Shown: positions 5,831 to 8,487 of the stretch, one piece after another
Layout of the letters: every line of letters starts with the position of its first letter
Numbering within the stretch: the first letter of the stretch is position 1
NCBI GenBank assembly: GCA_007124075.1
Contig: SLFV01000479.1
Location: forward strand, 1 to 8,487
Length of the DNA: 8,487 nt
Direction of reading: 5' to 3'
From: Roseimaritima sp.
GTDB taxonomy: Bacteria; Planctomycetota; Planctomycetia; Pirellulales; Pirellulaceae
Notes under the pieces: model-generated
What the model was told of the DNA's origin: nothing
Database searches by the model: none
Seen by the model: the letters and a program-made list of their open reading frames with translations, nothing else
Translations under genes and position numbers: made by a program

Positions 5831-5862
5831 CTATTCCGCAAAAACGGAATAGGCATCTTTTT
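5831..5862 (+). terminator. Terminator-like hairpin with a T-tract, no annotated gene before it
   Basis: CTATTCCG (5831-5838) and CGGAATAG (5845-5852) form a perfect 8-bp stem with loop CAAAAA. TTTTT follows at 5858-5862, five bases after the stem. The orientation suits plus-strand transcripts. No plus-strand gene ends nearby, since the flanking gene on the left runs the other way. It may end a short unannotated transcript or stop read-through toward the glycine-rich protein gene. The gap between stem and T-tract makes it a non-ideal intrinsic terminator. Confidence 0.4.
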
Positions 5863-5937
5863 CGATTCACCAACCCGTTTTTCGGTTCGCTTGAGGGACG
5901 GATCCCTAAAACAAGAACTTTTCGGGTTCATGCGGGT

Positions 5938-5943
5938 TATAAT
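5938..5943 (+). promoter_or_regulatory. Perfect TATAAT, candidate -10 box of the glycine-rich protein gene
   Basis: TATAAT at 5938-5943 lies 80 bases before the ATG at 6024. No good -35 hexamer is present at 16-18 bases upstream (GAACTT is the best at 17), so it may depend on an activator or an alternative sigma factor. A small dyad AGGGA/TCCCT lies at 5894-5907. Confidence 0.4.
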
Positions 5944-6023
5944 CAGCATTCCGGGTTGTTTTTTGAGGAACACGCCTCCGCAGCCCCCGCTCCATTTCGA
6001 ATTCGCGTGGGATCCGTTGAGTC

Positions 6024-6725
6024 ATGAATCGAAAAATTTTGCACACCTTTTTCCTAGCCGTCGTATCGTTTGGTTTTGCCCAGCCCGTCGCTTGGGGACA
6101 AGTTCCTGGGGGTGGTTTCCCCGGCGGTGCGATCCCGGGTGGGGTTGGCGGAGGAGGAGGCGGCGGCGGAATGGCCGGTGGTGCCGGAATTGGGGGCATC
6201 CAACCTGTCGACGCAAGCTCACAAAGGTTGGATTTTGATGGGTTCCTTGTGGATCCCAACCAAGTGTTCCGGATTGAGCGCGGCCAAGGGGTGGGCGTCA
6301 CTTCGGAAACCGTTCGCGGGTTCAGCAGTTTGAGTGTTGATTCCCGAGCCGTGGGAGCTGGCGGTGCGGGACGCGGTGTCGGCGGCGCGCGAGGCTTGGG
6401 AGGATTGATGGGGGGCGGCCTCGGTGGCGGGCTTTCCCAGATTCAACCGGGTACGCAGGGGGCCGGGTTGCGGACGCAGTTGCGTTCGGCGGTCCCTGGG
6501 CAAGCCGGTAGCGTCGGCAACGGTTTGCAGCGCCGAATCCAAACCAATTCTGCGGTGAATCGCTTCGGAACGGTTCAGCCAATCCCATCTGGTCGGACCG
6601 TTGTTTTACAAGGCCAAGTTGACTCCGTGGCCCAGCAACGGATGGCCCACCTGCTGATGCAACTGGAACCGGGTGTCTCACGGGTAGAAAACCGATTGCA
6701 GGTGACCGGCTCTCCCCCGCAATGA
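6024..6725 (+). CDS. Secreted glycine-rich protein with C-terminal BON-like domain
   Basis: Predicted exported protein of 233 residues. The N-terminus MNRKILHTFFLAVVSFGFAQPVAWG is a good Sec signal peptide with likely cleavage before Q26. Two glycine-rich segments follow (about 29-59, including a run of eight Gly, and 111-137). They are separated by a non-repetitive stretch (62-110) containing RLDFDGFLVDPNQVFRIERG. The C-terminus, about 168-228, resembles a BON domain: a polar helix region, TVVLQGQVDS for the beta strand and turn, AQQRMAHLLMQLEPGVSRVE for the helix, then NRLQV. BON domains are found in periplasmic or outer-membrane proteins and are thought to bind membranes or lipids. The ATG at 6024 is the first residue of a proper signal peptide, which fixes the start. 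It is transcribed divergently from the lipoprotein gene and convergently with glgX. The molecular function is unknown. Confidence 0.78.
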   Translation: MNRKILHTFFLAVVSFGFAQPVAWGQVPGGGFPGGAIPGGVGGGGGGGGMAGGAGIGGIQPVDASSQRLDFDGFLVDPNQVFRIERGQGVGVTSETVRGFSSLSVDSRAVGAGGAGRGVGGARGLGGLMGGGLGGGLSQIQPGTQGAGLRTQLRSAVPGQAGSVGNGLQRRIQTNSAVNRFGTVQPIPSGRTVVLQGQVDSVAQQRMAHLLMQLEPGVSRVENRLQVTGSPPQ

Positions 6726-6778
6726 AGCTAACTGTGGGGGAGAGTTTCCGGCTTTTATGCAACCGCCGAAGCGTGGAG

Positions 6779-8487
6779 CTACGTGTTAATCGTTTCGCTA
6801 ACGTAGACCCGCATTGAATGATGGGCCATTTCCAGGGTACGACTACTCGGTGGCACCGGGCCATCCAAATCCGGGAAGATGTCCTCCGGGGGAGCAGCAG
6901 CGGTGTCGATAAACAGGTTCCAGCTCATGCCACGACCGACCTCCGGCAGGTGGAAGGTGCGAGGCTGCCCGGTTGAATTAAACATCAGCAAGACATCGCG
7001 TCCCAGGCTTTGATGGTCGTCGGCTTTGGCGGGAGCCGACAAATAAGCCATCATTGCTAACTCCTGCTGTCCCCAATCCAACCCTTTGCCACTGGGCGCA
7101 TACCAAGAGACATCCGAAATCAAGCGGCCTTCAATTGGCTGACCGGTCAAAAACGATTGCCTGCGGACAGTCGGTTGGCCCCGCCGGAACTTGATCAACG
7201 CTTGGGTAAACCGCAGCATATCGCTGTAGCGATCCACCAGACGCCAATCAAACCAACTGATCTCGCTGTCCTGGCAGTAGGCATTGTTATTTCCGCGTTG
7301 CGTCCGACGGATTTCGTCACCACTGACGATCATTGGCGTCCCTTGACTGAGCAACAAGGTGGCCATCATGTTCTTGATCTGACGATCGCGAACCTCGCGA
7401 ATACCGCGGCGGCGTGTGGGGCCTTCCACACCATAATTGTCGCTGCAATTGTTGTTGTCCCCGTCGCGATTTTCTTCACCGTTGGCATGGTTGTGCTTTT
7501 CCTTGTACATCACCAAGTCATTCAGCGTAAAACCGTCGTGGCTGGTGATGAAGTTGATGCTGCTGGCTGGAGCGCGACCGCTGTGTTCATACAAATCGCT
7601 GCTGCCAGCAAGCCTTGTAGCCAGGGCGCCCAACGTCCCTACATCGCCACGCCAAAACCGCCGCACATCGTCACGATACCGACCGTTCCATTCCGCCCAG
7701 CGACTGCCCGCTCCAAACGAGCCGACCTGGTAGGCACCTGCCGCGTCCCATGCTTCGGCGATAATTTTCGTATCAGCTAACATCGGGTCCTCCGCGATCA
7801 ATTCGACCATCGGAGGGTTGGGAATCAGATTGCCGGTACGATCGCGACTGAGGATGCTGGCCAAGTCAAACCGGAATCCATCAATGTGATAGTTATGCAC
7901 CCAGTGCCGCAGACAATGAAAAATCATCTCGCGAACCACAGGATGGTTCCCATTGACCGTGTTGCCGCAGCCACTGTAGTTGGCATAATGCCGTCCACCA
8001 TCTTCTAAGATGTAATAGATTCGATTTTCCAATCCCTTGAACGATAGCGTGGGGCCGTGTTCGTTCCCTTCACACGTGTGATTGAAAACCACATCCAGGA
8101 TGACTTCGATTCCGGCCGCATGCAGCGCTTTGACCATTTCCTTGAATTCCGTCACCTGTGCGCCGGGCGTGGAATTATGCGCGTAACCACGATGGGGCGA
8201 GAAGAACGCCATCGAATCATAGCCCCAGTAGTTGGGACGCTGTGACTTATGGCCGTGCGGATCCATAATCGGGAATTCATGGATCGGCATCAGTTCCACA
8301 GCGGTGATGCCCAGCGACTGCAAATAAGGGATCTTTTCAATCACCCCCAAGTAACTGCCGCCCGTTTTGATCCGAGCCGTTTTGCTTTTGGTGAACCCAC
8401 GAACGTGCATTTCGTAAATCACCGACTCATCAAGCGGTCGACGGATATGCCGATCGCCTTCCCAGTCAAAATTGTCATTGACCACCA
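6779..8487 (-). CDS. glgX: Glycogen debranching enzyme GlgX, N-terminal part outside window
   Basis: Cytoplasmic GH13 isoamylase-type enzyme that hydrolyses alpha-1,6 branches in glycogen or phosphorylase limit dextrin. Counting from the GTG codon at 8485, the GH13 motifs are DVVFNHT (131-137), DGFRFDLAS with nucleophile D207, AEAWD with acid/base E244, and TSHDG with transition-state Asp D317. GlgX-typical blocks also appear: NYWGYDSMAFF, ANGEENRDGDNNN, and RGNNNAYCQDSEISWFDW. The C-terminal beta domain ends VYVSETINT. The frame is still open at the right edge, and the first visible residues (VVNDNFDWEGDRHIRRP) align from memory with about residue 150 of E. coli GlgX. So that GTG is internal, and the N-terminal CBM48 domain and true start are missing. 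All catalytic residues are present, so the visible part looks functional. It converges with the BON-protein gene across 53 bp that lack a clear terminator. Confidence 0.95.
   Translation of the reverse strand, partial: VVNDNFDWEGDRHIRRPLDESVIYEMHVRGFTKSKTARIKTGGSYLGVIEKIPYLQSLGITAVELMPIHEFPIMDPHGHKSQRPNYWGYDSMAFFSPHRGYAHNSTPGAQVTEFKEMVKALHAAGIEVILDVVFNHTCEGNEHGPTLSFKGLENRIYYILEDGGRHYANYSGCGNTVNGNHPVVREMIFHCLRHWVHNYHIDGFRFDLASILSRDRTGNLIPNPPMVELIAEDPMLADTKIIAEAWDAAGAYQVGSFGAGSRWAEWNGRYRDDVRRFWRGDVGTLGALATRLAGSSDLYEHSGRAPASSINFITSHDGFTLNDLVMYKEKHNHANGEENRDGDNNNCSDNYGVEGPTRRRGIREVRDRQIKNMMATLLLSQGTPMIVSGDEIRRTQRGNNNAYCQDSEISWFDWRLVDRYSDMLRFTQALIKFRRGQPTVRRQSFLTGQPIEGRLISDVSWYAPSGKGLDWGQQELAMMAYLSAPAKADDHQSLGRDVLLMFNSTGQPRTFHLPEVGRGMSWNLFIDTAAAPPEDIFPDLDGPVPPSSRTLEMAHHSMRVYVSETINT

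Noticed and set aside
6144..6170. Run of GGA/GGC triplets as a possible repeat array
   Set aside because: It simply encodes the poly-glycine part of the secreted protein; codons vary and there is no spacer-repeat pattern.
6726..6778. Possible terminator between the BON-protein gene and glgX
   Set aside because: Only a short CGGC/GCCG pairing with a 12-base loop is present and no T-tract follows, so the evidence is too weak for a call.
7157..7780. Plus-strand frame of 207 codons with apparent membrane helices opposite glgX
   Set aside because: The hydrophobic stretches are the antisense of the conserved Asn/Asp/Glu-rich GlgX segment (ANGEENRDGDNNN), and all GlgX catalytic motifs lie on the minus strand through this region.

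Overview
The window looks like an ordinary stretch of chromosome from a planctomycete, probably a marine Pirellulaceae of the Rhodopirellula type. This is an inference from several things: moderately high GC, loosely packed genes, TTG starts, a glycine-betaine synthesis/uptake pair, and secreted glycine-rich and proline-rich proteins of a kind common in that group. I see no rRNA, tRNA, CRISPR array, transposase, integrase or phage gene.

Layout. (1) 1-2608, plus strand: the 3' part of a sarcosine/dimethylglycine N-methyltransferase gene, overlapping by a few bases a BCCT-family betaine transporter gene. A 7-bp hairpin at the end of the first gene covers the apparent ribosome binding site of the second. 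The transporter carries an unusual insert of about 130 residues. (2) 2609-2764: a convergent gap with a C-rich/G-rich inverted repeat. (3) 2765-3885, minus strand: an XRE-type regulator downstream of a YbgC-like hotdog thioesterase. The 179-bp gap between them holds two adjacent dyads that look like operators. (4) 4026-4523, plus strand: a stand-alone tandem ACT-domain protein, divergent from the thioesterase across a 140-bp promoter region. (5) 4621-5685, minus strand: a probable lipoprotein with a coiled coil and a proline-rich linker. (6) 5686-6023: a 338-bp divergent region with several inverted repeats, one terminator-like hairpin and a perfect TATAAT. (7) 6024-6725, plus strand: a secreted glycine-rich protein ending in a BON-like domain. 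(8) 6779-8487, minus strand: glycogen debranching enzyme GlgX, whose N-terminal part lies outside the window.

How the genes work together. The methyltransferase and transporter make a clear unit for accumulating glycine betaine, by synthesis from sarcosine/dimethylglycine and by uptake from outside, which fits salt adaptation. The remaining genes look like independent housekeeping or envelope genes. GlgX points to glycogen turnover. The lipoprotein and BON protein probably act in the envelope. The ACT protein probably senses an amino acid.

I did not find a convincing new multi-gene system. The points most worth following up are the transporter insert, the hairpin over its ribosome binding site, and the structured gap at 5686-6023.
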